A DNA stretch of 5,350 nt from Actinomycetota bacterium. Lineage in GTDB: Bacteria > Actinomycetota > Thermoleophilia > Miltoncostaeales > Miltoncostaeaceae. The stretch is taken from NCBI GenBank assembly GCA_005788075.1, contig SXZC01000048.1:1-5350 (forward strand), written 5' to 3'. The position numbers and the translations under genes are program-made. The notes beneath the pieces are model-generated. The model was given only the letters and a program-made list of their open reading frames with translations. It was not told where the DNA came from and made no database searches. This document shows positions 1-5,350 of the stretch, one piece after another. Numbering within the stretch: position 1 is the stretch's first letter; the number at the start of each line of letters is the position of its first letter.

Positions 1-26
1 CGGCCGAGGCCGAGGTGCCGGGGTGA
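1..26 (+). CDS. C-terminal end of an upstream gene (partial)
   Basis: Only the last seven codons and the TGA (24-26) of a gene entering from the left are visible, reading AEAEVPG-stop. The frame is inferred because its stop would overlap the GTG start of the next gene (GTG 23-25, TGA 24-26). This is the same stop/start overlap used twice more in this window. By position before a TadE-like gene it would be another tad-cluster member (for example a Flp pilin, TadE-like or TadC-like protein), but seven residues cannot identify it. Confidence 0.5.
12..17 (+). promoter_or_regulatory. Ribosome binding site for the TadE-like gene
   Basis: GAGGTG lies 5 bases before the GTG at 23 and matches the Shine-Dalgarno core. 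It sits inside the end of the preceding gene. Together with the GTGA overlap it supports GTG 23 as the start, rather than the next in-frame GTG at 38. Confidence 0.55.
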
Positions 27-352
27 GATGCCGGGCGGTGCGGCCGGAGCGTGCGCGCCGGGCGGTCGTTGGGACCCGGGCGGGCCAGACTGGCCAGGCG
101 GGCCAGGCGGCGCTCGAGGTGATCGCCCTGCTGCCGCTGCTGGTGGCGCTGGCGCTGCTGGCCGTGCACATGGTGTCCGTGCTGGCCGCGGCGTCCGAGG
201 CCCAGGACCGAGCGCGCGCGAAGGCCATGGGGGCTACGGGTGCCGCGGGGCAGGTGGTCACGGTTACGGGGTCGGCCCGCCCGCCTGCGCTGGCAGCCCT
301 CGGCACGCGCGGTGAACCCGTGCGCGTGCGCGCCGCGGTGCAGGTGCCGTGA
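23..352 (+). CDS. TadE-like pseudopilin (small tad-cluster membrane protein)
   Basis: This 109-residue protein has the layout of TadE-like pseudopilins, the minor subunits of tad/Flp pili anchored in the cytoplasmic membrane. A basic Arg-rich N-terminus (1-20) is followed by GQAALE at 27-32 and an uninterrupted hydrophobic segment (about 33-56). The glycine at 27 followed by glutamate at +5 (E32) fits a class III (prepilin) leader cut by a TadV-type peptidase. After the helix comes an Ala/Arg-rich amphipathic stretch (57-70) and a short beta-prone tail (78-108), as in the family. It is short but within the range of actinobacterial TadE-like proteins such as Rv3655c. The GTG start overlaps the upstream stop and follows a GAGGTG site. 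Its stop overlaps the next gene's GTG (349), so the two are translationally coupled. The family is recognised from layout and motif, not from a search; the exact subunit role is inference. Confidence 0.72.
   Translation: MRCRAVRPERARRAVVGTRAGQTGQAGQAALEVIALLPLLVALALLAVHMVSVLAAASEAQDRARAKAMGATGAAGQVVTVTGSARPPALAALGTRGEPVRVRAAVQVP
82..108 (+). repeat. Three tandem 9-base units encoding GQT-GQA-GQA
   Basis: GGGCCAGAC, TGGCCAGGC and GGGCCAGGC lie head to tail and differ at two positions. In the TadE-like frame they encode three Gly-Gln tripeptides (residues 21-29) directly before the hydrophobic helix, spanning the predicted prepilin cleavage site. This looks like local slippage duplication. Confidence 0.6.
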
Positions 353-1629
353 GGTCGCAGCGCGGGCAGGCCATGCCCGTGGTGCTTGCGCTCGCGGCCA
401 TCGCGGTGGCCGTGGTGCTGGGGCTGGGCGCGGTGGGGGCGCTTCGCGTGGCGTCGGGCGGGGCGCGCCTGGCGGCGGACCTCGCCGCCCTCTCGGCGGG
501 CCGTGCGCTGCTCGACGCCATCCCCTCGGCGTTGCTCGACCCTTGGGACCTCCGCACCCGGCTTCGCGATGCGGCGCGGCGGGCGGCGTCCCACTCGGCT
601 GAGGGGTCCGGCGCGCGGGTGGATCGGGTGCAGCTCGTGGGGCAGGCGCGCATCCCGATGGAGGTCGAGGTACGCGTGCGGCGCCCCGGCCCGCTCGGCA
701 CCTCGGTCACGGCCACTGCGCGCGCAGGGGTGGCCGCGGTGGCGGGCATGCCGGATGATGGTCCGGTGGGGTGGGCCACGGGAGGCGGCTACAGCGGGCC
801 GCTCGTGTACCGCGATGGCAAGCCGATGTGCCCCGCGGTGGCGGCGGCCTTCGACCAGATGGATCGCGCGATCCGCGCCGCGGGCATGGACCTGGTGGTC
901 ACCAGCGCGTTCCGGTCGGATGCCGAGCAGGCCGTGCTCTTCGCGCGCCATCCCGATCCCAAGTGGGTGGCCCCGCCGGGGCGGAGCCGCCATCGCAACT
1001 CCACCGAGCTCGACCTGGTGGTGAGCGGCGGCGTGCACGCGTGGCTCGTGCGACACGCCCGCGCCTTCGGCTTCATCCAGCGGTACTCGTGGGAGGAGTG
1101 GCACTGGGGATACCTGCCGGGCTGCGGTGCCGGGCAGCCCGGGGCCACGCTGCCCGCCAGCGCGCAGTCGGGCGGGCTGCAGGCGTGGGTGCCCGCGCGC
1201 TACCGCGATCTCGTGATGCGCTCGGCCACGGCGGCGGCGATCTCCCCGACCCTTCTCGCGGCCGTGCTGAAGGCCGAGAGCGACTTCGACCCGGGTGCGG
1301 TGAGCAGTGCGGGCGCGCAGGGCATCGCCCAGTTCATGCCCGGCACGGCCCGTGGAATGGGCGTTCGCGATCCATTCGACCCGGCGCAGGCGATACCGGG
1401 CTCGGCCCGGCTCATCGCCAGCGGCATCCGCGAGTTCGGCTCGGTGCCGCTGGCGCTCGCGGCGTACAACGCCGGCGGGGGTGCCGTGCGGAGGTACGGC
1501 GGAATCCCTCCCTACGCCGAGACGCAGGCATACGTGGCCCGGGTAATGGCGCTGGCGGGGCAGGGCGCGGCGCTCGTGGGCGGGGGTTCGGGCGTGGTGC
1601 TGGTGAGGGCGGGCGAGCTGCTCGCCTGA
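349..1629 (+). CDS. TadG/Rv3654c-like anchor fused to VanY (M15) carboxypeptidase and lytic transglycosylase
   Basis: This 426-residue protein has three parts. (1) Residues 1-130 resemble TadE/G-like (Rv3654c-type) proteins: RGQA at 5-8, a membrane helix at about 9-32, the hallmark AADLAALSAG at 42-51, then a beta-prone stretch (90-130). (2) Residues about 150-258 form a VanY-type peptidase M15 domain: SAFRS at 186-190; SRHRNSTELD at 213-222 with zinc ligands H215 and D222; and EEWH at 249-252 giving base E249 and zinc ligand H252. It should trim the terminal D-amino acid of peptidoglycan stem peptides. (3) Residues about 283-400 form an SLT family 1 lytic transglycosylase domain: catalytic E310 in KAES, GIAQFMPGTA at 325-334, AAYNAG at 371-376 and ET..YV at 391-396; it should cleave glycan strands. 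The C-terminus is expected outside the membrane. The only two cysteines (C161, C259) flank the M15 domain. GTG 349 overlaps the previous stop; ATG 373 is a possible alternative start. Likely role: opening the wall for a tad-type pilus or secretion machine (inference). Confidence 0.85.
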   Translation: MRSQRGQAMPVVLALAAIAVAVVLGLGAVGALRVASGGARLAADLAALSAGRALLDAIPSALLDPWDLRTRLRDAARRAASHSAEGSGARVDRVQLVGQARIPMEVEVRVRRPGPLGTSVTATARAGVAAVAGMPDDGPVGWATGGGYSGPLVYRDGKPMCPAVAAAFDQMDRAIRAAGMDLVVTSAFRSDAEQAVLFARHPDPKWVAPPGRSRHRNSTELDLVVSGGVHAWLVRHARAFGFIQRYSWEEWHWGYLPGCGAGQPGATLPASAQSGGLQAWVPARYRDLVMRSATAAAISPTLLAAVLKAESDFDPGAVSSAGAQGIAQFMPGTARGMGVRDPFDPAQAIPGSARLIASGIREFGSVPLALAAYNAGGGAVRRYGGIPPYAETQAYVARVMALAGQGAALVGGGSGVVLVRAGELLA

Positions 1630-1636
1630 TGGGCTG

Positions 1637-1662
1637 CGCGGGCCGCCGGCGCATGGCCCGTG
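1637..1662 (+). terminator. Weak GC hairpin after the tad-side genes
   Basis: Positions 1637-1644 can pair with 1655-1662 (8 pairs including one G-U) around a 10-base loop, 7 bases after the stop of the fusion gene. No T-run follows, so it is not a standard intrinsic terminator, and such stems arise by chance at this GC content. It is listed because it lies exactly between the two transcription units. Confidence 0.2.
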
Positions 1663-1689
1663 GGATCGCGCCACGCCCTGATGCGCTCA

Positions 1690-1695
1690 TATACT
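1690..1695 (+). promoter_or_regulatory. Candidate -10 element for a leaderless uvrC transcript
   Basis: TATACT differs from TATAAT at one position and is the core of a short AT-rich patch (1687-1695) in a strongly GC-rich region. Seven bases separate it from the uvrC ATG (1703), so transcription would begin at or next to the A of the ATG. There is no Shine-Dalgarno sequence between the in-frame stop (1679) and the ATG. I find no convincing -35 at 16-18 bases spacing (1666-1673 is GC only apart from its ends). Leaderless mRNAs with this layout are common in actinobacteria. Confidence 0.55.
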
Positions 1696-1702
1696 CGGGC
1701 GC

Positions 1703-3634
1703 ATGGGCACGGAGCCGCTACGCGATCAGCTCGCCGCGCTCCCCGACGCGCCGGGCGTGTACCTGTTCCGCGACGCCGACGACCGCGTGATGTACGTGGG
1801 CAAGGCGAAGTCGCTGCGAAAGCGGGTGTTCTCGTACTTCGAGGCTCCGGTGCGCGGGCCCGATGGGGCGGGGGAGGGGCGGCCCGGGCCCAAGGCCGGG
1901 CTGCACCCGCGCATCGTGGAGATGGTGTCGCGCGCCGGGCGACTGGAGGCGCTCGTGGTGAACAGCGAGCAGGAGGCGCTGATCCTCGAGGGCAACCTCA
2001 TCACCACCCATCGCCCGCCGTTCAACGTGAAGCTGCGCGATGACAAGAGCTACCCCTACATCGGCATCAGCCTCGACGAGGCCTACCCCCGCGTGTACTT
2101 CACGCGCGAGCGCCACCGCCGCGACCGGGTGTACTTCGGCCCCTTCTCGAGCGCGTCGAAGGTGCGCGAGACGCTGTCGCTGATCGGCAAGATCTTCCCG
2201 AGCCGTCCCTGCGAGGGCACCGAGCCCGGCCGGCCCTCGGGCATCCCGTGCCTCGACTACCACATCAAGCGCTGCATGGCGCCATGCGTCGACTACATCA
2301 GTCTGCAGGACTATCGGCACCTGATCGACCAGATCATCGCCTTCCTCTCGGGGCGCTACCGGGGTCTCGAGCAGGAGCTCGAGGACCAGATGCGCGAGGC
2401 CGCCCAGGCGCAGCGCTTCGAGGACGCCGCGACGTTCCGCAACCGCCTGAACGCCGTGCGCCACCTGATGGAGCGCCAGCTGATGAGCAGCGACTCCTCG
2501 GAGTCGCTCGACGTGCTCGGCGTGGCGGTGGACGACGACGGCGAGGCCGCGAACGTGCAGGTGCTGCAGGTGCGTGACGGCGTGCTGGGCGACCGGCAGT
2601 CGTTCTTCGTGGATGCCGCGGGCTCGAGCGACCCCGTGACGATCCTCGAGCAGTTCGTGATGGAGTACTACGCGCTCGGCATGGCGATTCCGCCGCTCGT
2701 GGTGGTGCCGTTCGGCATGGAGACACGGGGAATCGAGGCCGTGCTCGCCGAGCGCCGCCAGGCCGGCGTGGAGGTGCGGGCATCCGAGCGCGGGGAGAAG
2801 CGCCGCATGCAGGAGCTCGCCGAGCGCAACGCCCGGCTGGCCCTCGACCAGGACCGCGCCCGCGCGGCGCGCACCCGGGAGCGGCGCACGGCCGCGCTGG
2901 GCGACCTGCAGCGCGCCCTGGGGCTGGACGCGCCGCCGATGCGCATCGAGTGCTTTGACATCTCCAACCTCGGCGCCACCTATGCGGTGGCATCGATGAC
3001 GGTGCTCAACGGCGGCGCGCCCGATCGCAAGCACTACCGCTCATTCACCATGCGCTACGACGGCGGGCCCGACGACTTCGCCCGCATGGAGGAGGCCATC
3101 GGCCGGCGCATGGCGCGCCTGGCCGCCGGTGATCCCGACCCCAGCCTCGGCGGCACGCCGTCGCTCGTGGTGATCGACGGCGGCAAGGGGCAGCTCGGCG
3201 CCGCGCAGCGGGCGATGCGCGAGGCCGGCATCGACGTGCCGATGATCGGCCTGGCCAAGCAGCAGGAGGAGGTCTTCGTTCCCGGCCGCTCCGAGCCGAT
3301 ACTGCTGCCGGAGGACTCCCCGGGCCTCAAGCTGCTGCAGCAGGTGCGCGATGAGGCCCACCGCTTCGCCCTGCGCCACCACCGCGGGCGGCGGGGCAAG
3401 GGGATGACCGCGAGCGCGATGGACTCGCTGCCGGGCATCGGCCCGGCCCGCCGCCGGGCCATCCTGCGACACTTCGGATCGCCGGAGCGCTTCCTCGCCG
3501 CCACGCGCGAGGAGATGGAGGCCGTGCCGGGGCTGCCGCCGAAGGTGGCACGCGACATCTACGAGCACCTCAACAAGACGGGCGGTCCCGACCAGGTCGA
3601 GACGCTCGCCGGATCGGGCAACGGGTGGAGCTGA
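1703..3634 (+). CDS. uvrC: UvrABC excinuclease subunit C
   Basis: UvrC is the nuclease of nucleotide excision repair; with UvrB it cuts the damaged strand on both sides of a lesion. All domains are present in 643 residues, close to the mycobacterial protein and slightly longer than the E. coli one. The GIY-YIG nuclease (about 14-105, for the 3' cut) shows PGVYLF, YVGKAKSLRKRV and NSEQEALILEGNLI. A four-cysteine set (C170, C183, C191, C195) matches the spacing of the reported E. coli UvrC iron-sulphur cluster. The UVR motif that meets UvrB is at about 222-256. The RNase H-like nuclease for the 5' cut has its Asp-Asp-His set at D419 (CFDIS), D492 (VIDGGKGQL) and H553 (RDEAHRFA). Tandem helix-hairpin-helix DNA-binding motifs are at about 571-623. 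A Gly/Pro-rich insert (about 51-66) lies in the GIY-YIG domain. ATG 1703 is the first possible start after the in-frame TGA at 1679. The 3' end overlaps rapZ by 10 bases. Confidence 0.97.
   Translation: MGTEPLRDQLAALPDAPGVYLFRDADDRVMYVGKAKSLRKRVFSYFEAPVRGPDGAGEGRPGPKAGLHPRIVEMVSRAGRLEALVVNSEQEALILEGNLITTHRPPFNVKLRDDKSYPYIGISLDEAYPRVYFTRERHRRDRVYFGPFSSASKVRETLSLIGKIFPSRPCEGTEPGRPSGIPCLDYHIKRCMAPCVDYISLQDYRHLIDQIIAFLSGRYRGLEQELEDQMREAAQAQRFEDAATFRNRLNAVRHLMERQLMSSDSSESLDVLGVAVDDDGEAANVQVLQVRDGVLGDRQSFFVDAAGSSDPVTILEQFVMEYYALGMAIPPLVVVPFGMETRGIEAVLAERRQAGVEVRASERGEKRRMQELAERNARLALDQDRARAARTRERRTAALGDLQRALGLDAPPMRIECFDISNLGATYAVASMTVLNGGAPDRKHYRSFTMRYDGGPDDFARMEEAIGRRMARLAAGDPDPSLGGTPSLVVIDGGKGQLGAAQRAMREAGIDVPMIGLAKQQEEVFVPGRSEPILLPEDSPGLKLLQQVRDEAHRFALRHHRGRRGKGMTASAMDSLPGIGPARRRAILRHFGSPERFLAATREEMEAVPGLPPKVARDIYEHLNKTGGPDQVETLAGSGNGWS
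1865..1888 (+). other. G-quadruplex-capable G-run cluster inside uvrC
   Basis: Four runs of three or more G (1865-1868, 1870-1874, 1876-1879, 1886-1888) are separated by loops of 1, 1 and 6 bases, meeting the usual G3+N1-7 pattern on the coding strand and therefore in the mRNA. It encodes residues 55-62 of the Gly/Pro-rich insert in the UvrC GIY-YIG domain. The pattern is seen directly; folding is not shown, and chance is a real alternative at this GC content. Confidence 0.4.
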
Positions 3635-4497
3635 CGATCATCACCGGCCTCTCGGGGGCCGGGAAGTCCGGGGCGATGGGGGCGTTCGAGGACGCCGACT
3701 TCTTCTGCATCGACAACCTGCCGCCCCAGCTGCTGCCGTCGCTCGTCGACCTCTTCCGGCTCGAGGGCAGCAGCCTCGAGCGCGTCGCGCTGGTGTTCGA
3801 CGTGCGCGGCGGCGCGTGGTTCGACGAGCTCGGCCGCGAGCTCGACCGCATCGCGCAGATCCCCGACATCCACATGCAGATGCTCTTCCTCGAGGCGTCG
3901 GATGAGGCGCTGCTCTCGCGCTTCCGCGAGACGCGCCGCCGCCACCCCCTGGCCGAGGGCGGCGAGGTGCTGCGCGGCATCGAGAAGGAGCGCGCGCTGC
4001 TCGCCGACCTGCGCGACCGCGCCGACGTGGTGATCGACACCAGCGCGATGAACCCCTGGGATCTCCGCGACGCCGTGGCCCAGGAGATGGCGCCCGCGCA
4101 CCGCCCGCGCATGCGGCTCACCTTCTCGTCGTTCGGGTTCAAGCACGGCGTGCCGCGCGAGGCCGACCTCATGTTCGACGTCCGGTTCCTGCGCAACCCC
4201 CACTACGTGCCGGAGCTCACCGCCCTCACCGGCGAGGACGCCGCGGTGGCGGAGTACGTGGCCGCCGATCCCGGCTACGAGGGGTTCATGGACCGCCTCT
4301 TCTCGTTGCTCGACTACGTGCTGCCGATGTACGAAACCGAGGGCAAGCGCCACCTGGTGGTGGCCATCGGCTGCACGGGGGGCCGCCACCGCAGCGTCAC
4401 CGTGGCCGAGGCCCTGGCTGCCCGGTACGCGGACTCACTTGATGTGACCGTCGCCCATCGCGACTCCCGCCGTCCGGCCGAGGTGCGGTCGGCGTGA
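3625..4497 (+). CDS. rapZ: RapZ/YvcJ family P-loop nucleotide-binding protein
   Basis: This 290-residue protein matches the family length (284 in E. coli RapZ, about 295 in B. subtilis YvcJ). The N-terminal kinase-like half has Walker A GLSGAGKS (8-15), FFCIDNLPPQLL (26-37), a Walker B-like VFDVRGG (57-63) and the family signature RFRETRRRHPL (99-109). The C-terminal half has SFGFKHGVPREADLMFDVRF (169-188), NPHYVPEL with H193 matching the E. coli RapZ histidine H190, and IGCTGGRHRSV (248-258). In E. coli the C-terminal domain binds glucosamine-6-phosphate and an RNA (GlmZ) to control GlmS. GlmZ is an enterobacterial RNA, so that RNA route should not be assumed here, although the sugar-sensing residues are kept. 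The gene is cytoplasmic and coupled to its neighbours: GTG 3625 lies 10 bases inside the end of uvrC, and its stop overlaps the yvcK GTG. This start places the Walker A motif at the usual distance; no strong Shine-Dalgarno precedes it. Confidence 0.95.
   Translation: MELTIITGLSGAGKSGAMGAFEDADFFCIDNLPPQLLPSLVDLFRLEGSSLERVALVFDVRGGAWFDELGRELDRIAQIPDIHMQMLFLEASDEALLSRFRETRRRHPLAEGGEVLRGIEKERALLADLRDRADVVIDTSAMNPWDLRDAVAQEMAPAHRPRMRLTFSSFGFKHGVPREADLMFDVRFLRNPHYVPELTALTGEDAAVAEYVAADPGYEGFMDRLFSLLDYVLPMYETEGKRHLVVAIGCTGGRHRSVTVAEALAARYADSLDVTVAHRDSRRPAEVRSA
4480..4485 (+). promoter_or_regulatory. Ribosome binding site for yvcK
   Basis: GAGGTG lies 8 bases before the GTG at 4494, inside the last codons of rapZ. 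It supports the GTGA-overlap start and suggests yvcK can recruit ribosomes itself in addition to translational coupling. Confidence 0.5.
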
Positions 4498-5350
4498 ACA
4501 CGCCGCACGTCGTGGCCCTCGGCGGCGGCACCGGGCTGTCGTCGCTGCTGCGTGGCCTGAAGCGCCGCGACCTCGACATCTCGGCCATCGTCGGGGTGGC
4601 GGATGATGGCGGGTCGTCCGGTCGCCTGCGGCGCGAGCTCGGAATGCTTCCCCCGGGCGACATCCGCAACGTGCTCGTGGCGCTGGCGGATGACGAGTCG
4701 CTCATGGGCCGGCTGTTCCAGTACCGCTTCGCGGACGGTGACCTGTCGGGGCATCCCTTCGGCAACCTGATCCTCGCGGCGCTCACCGAGGTGACGGGAT
4801 CCTTCGATGAGGCCGTGCGCGAGGCCTCGCGGGTGCTCAAGGTGAACGGGCGGGTGATTCCCGGCGCGCTCGAGCACGTGCGGCTCTGGGCCGAGCGCGA
4901 GGACGGCACCGAGGCCTGCGGCGAGACGCTGATCGCATCCGGCGTGGGCGCCTGCCGCCGCGTGTGGCTCGACCCCGAGCCGGCCGCGCACCCCGATGCG
5001 CTCGCCGCGATCTGCGATGCCGACCTGATCCTCCTCGGCCCGGGATCGCTGTTCACGAGCGTGCTCCCGCACCTGGCGGTGGGGGAGATCGCCGAGGCGG
5101 TGTGCGGGGCCAAGGGGCTGCGCGCCTACGTGTGCAACATCATGACCCAGCCCGGCGAGACCGACGGCATGGACGCCATCACGCACCTCGACCGCGTGCT
5201 CGAGATGGCGCCTGACGGCGTGGACGTGGTGGTGGTGCACGCCGGGGAACTGGAGCCGGCGGCCCTCGCGCAGTACGCCGCGCAGGGGCAGGAGCCGGTG
5301 GTCGTGGATGTGGCGGCCATCGAGGCGCGCGGCGTGCGCGTGGTGGCCGC
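4494..5350 (+). CDS. yvcK: YvcK/GlmR family UDP-sugar-binding cell-wall regulator (3' end missing)
   Basis: The frame is open from GTG 4494 to the window edge, giving 285 codons of a protein usually about 320-340 long, so roughly the last tenth or more is missing. The fold is that of the CofD/YvcK (UPF0052) family: nucleotide-sugar-binding ALGGGTGLSSLLRGLK (8-23), VADDGGSSGRLR (35-46), LPPGDIRN (52-59), FQYRF (75-79), GHPFGNLIL (86-94), LGPGSLFTSVLPHL (181-194) and NIMTQPGET (215-223). In B. subtilis YvcK (GlmR) binds UDP-GlcNAc and tunes GlmS-dependent amino-sugar synthesis; the mycobacterial homologue CuvA (Rv1422) is needed for normal wall growth. The wall-regulator branch, rather than the F420-pathway enzyme CofD, is favoured by LPPGDIRN and by the position directly after rapZ. 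The GTG overlaps the rapZ stop (GTGA) and follows GAGGTG at 4480, so the two are coupled. whiA is the expected next gene but is outside the window. Confidence 0.95.
   Translation, partial: MNTPHVVALGGGTGLSSLLRGLKRRDLDISAIVGVADDGGSSGRLRRELGMLPPGDIRNVLVALADDESLMGRLFQYRFADGDLSGHPFGNLILAALTEVTGSFDEAVREASRVLKVNGRVIPGALEHVRLWAEREDGTEACGETLIASGVGACRRVWLDPEPAAHPDALAAICDADLILLGPGSLFTSVLPHLAVGEIAEAVCGAKGLRAYVCNIMTQPGETDGMDAITHLDRVLEMAPDGVDVVVVHAGELEPAALAQYAAQGQEPVVVDVAAIEARGVRVVA

Noticed and set aside
1637..1662. Intrinsic terminator between the tad-side genes and uvrC
   Set aside because: The stem can form but there is no T-run, and similar stems are frequent by chance here; it is kept only as a low-confidence feature, not a finding.
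771..1790. Plus-strand open frame (339 codons) crossing the fusion gene and the start of uvrC
   Set aside because: It overlaps two domain-supported genes in another frame, and its Arg/Gly/Ala-rich translation matches no family.
1718..3034. Long minus-strand open frame (438 codons) opposite uvrC
   Set aside because: It is the antisense shadow of a certain UvrC gene. The translation is His/Ala/Arg/Val-rich without any domain, and stop-free antisense frames are normal at this GC content.
3615..3640. Possible frameshift at the uvrC/rapZ junction
   Set aside because: The 10-base overlap is a normal operon arrangement: UvrC ends after its last helix-hairpin-helix, and RapZ begins at the usual distance before Walker A.
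3559..4389. Minus-strand open frame (276 codons) opposite rapZ
   Set aside because: Antisense shadow of rapZ with the composition expected from its reversed codons.
4314..5240. Minus-strand open frame (308 codons) opposite rapZ/yvcK
   Set aside because: It overlaps the well-supported yvcK frame, has a low-complexity His/Arg/Gly-rich translation and no recognisable motif.
4494..5350. CofD (2-phospho-L-lactate transferase of F420 synthesis) as an alternative identity
   Set aside because: The GGGTG...DDGGSSGRLR...LPPGDIRN series and position after rapZ fit YvcK/GlmR; CofD normally sits with cofE or fbiB-type genes.

Overview
This is a very GC-rich, densely coding window with every gene on the plus strand. 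The gene content points to an actinomycete-lineage bacterium (Actinomycetota; a deep branch such as Thermoleophilia is plausible but cannot be settled here). The reasons are the high GC, GTG starts with GTGA stop/start overlaps, a tad-pilus gene cluster with the Rv3654c-type TadE/G-like arrangement, and the uvrC-rapZ-yvcK gene order typical of Gram-positive bacteria.

Left part (1-1629): the end of a tad (tight adherence / Flp pilus) type cluster. The last codons of an upstream gene overlap a small TadE-like pseudopilin (23-352). That gene overlaps a 426-residue three-part protein (349-1629), in which a TadG/Rv3654c-like membrane anchor is followed by a VanY-type (M15) zinc carboxypeptidase domain and a lytic transglycosylase (SLT) domain. 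Both catalytic domains keep their key residues. It looks like a membrane-tethered peptidoglycan remodeller built on a pilus-type anchor and is the most interesting object in the window.

Boundary (1630-1702): a 73-base gap with a weak GC hairpin and an isolated AT-rich TATACT hexamer ending 7 bases before the uvrC ATG. There is no Shine-Dalgarno sequence, so uvrC probably starts a new transcript that is leaderless.

Right part (1703-5350): uvrC (nucleotide excision repair endonuclease), rapZ (P-loop protein with an aminosugar-phosphate-sensing C-terminal domain) and yvcK/glmR (UDP-sugar-binding regulator of cell-wall precursor supply; cut by the window end). Their reading frames overlap, so they are almost certainly co-transcribed and translationally coupled. 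In related genomes whiA usually follows yvcK, just beyond this window. RapZ and YvcK link amino-sugar supply to cell-wall synthesis, whereas UvrC repairs DNA. The co-location is a known conserved cluster, not a novelty.

No RNA gene, CRISPR array, insertion sequence or phage gene was seen. I see no strong evidence of a wholly new system. The pilin-anchored dual peptidoglycan hydrolase is the best candidate for follow-up.
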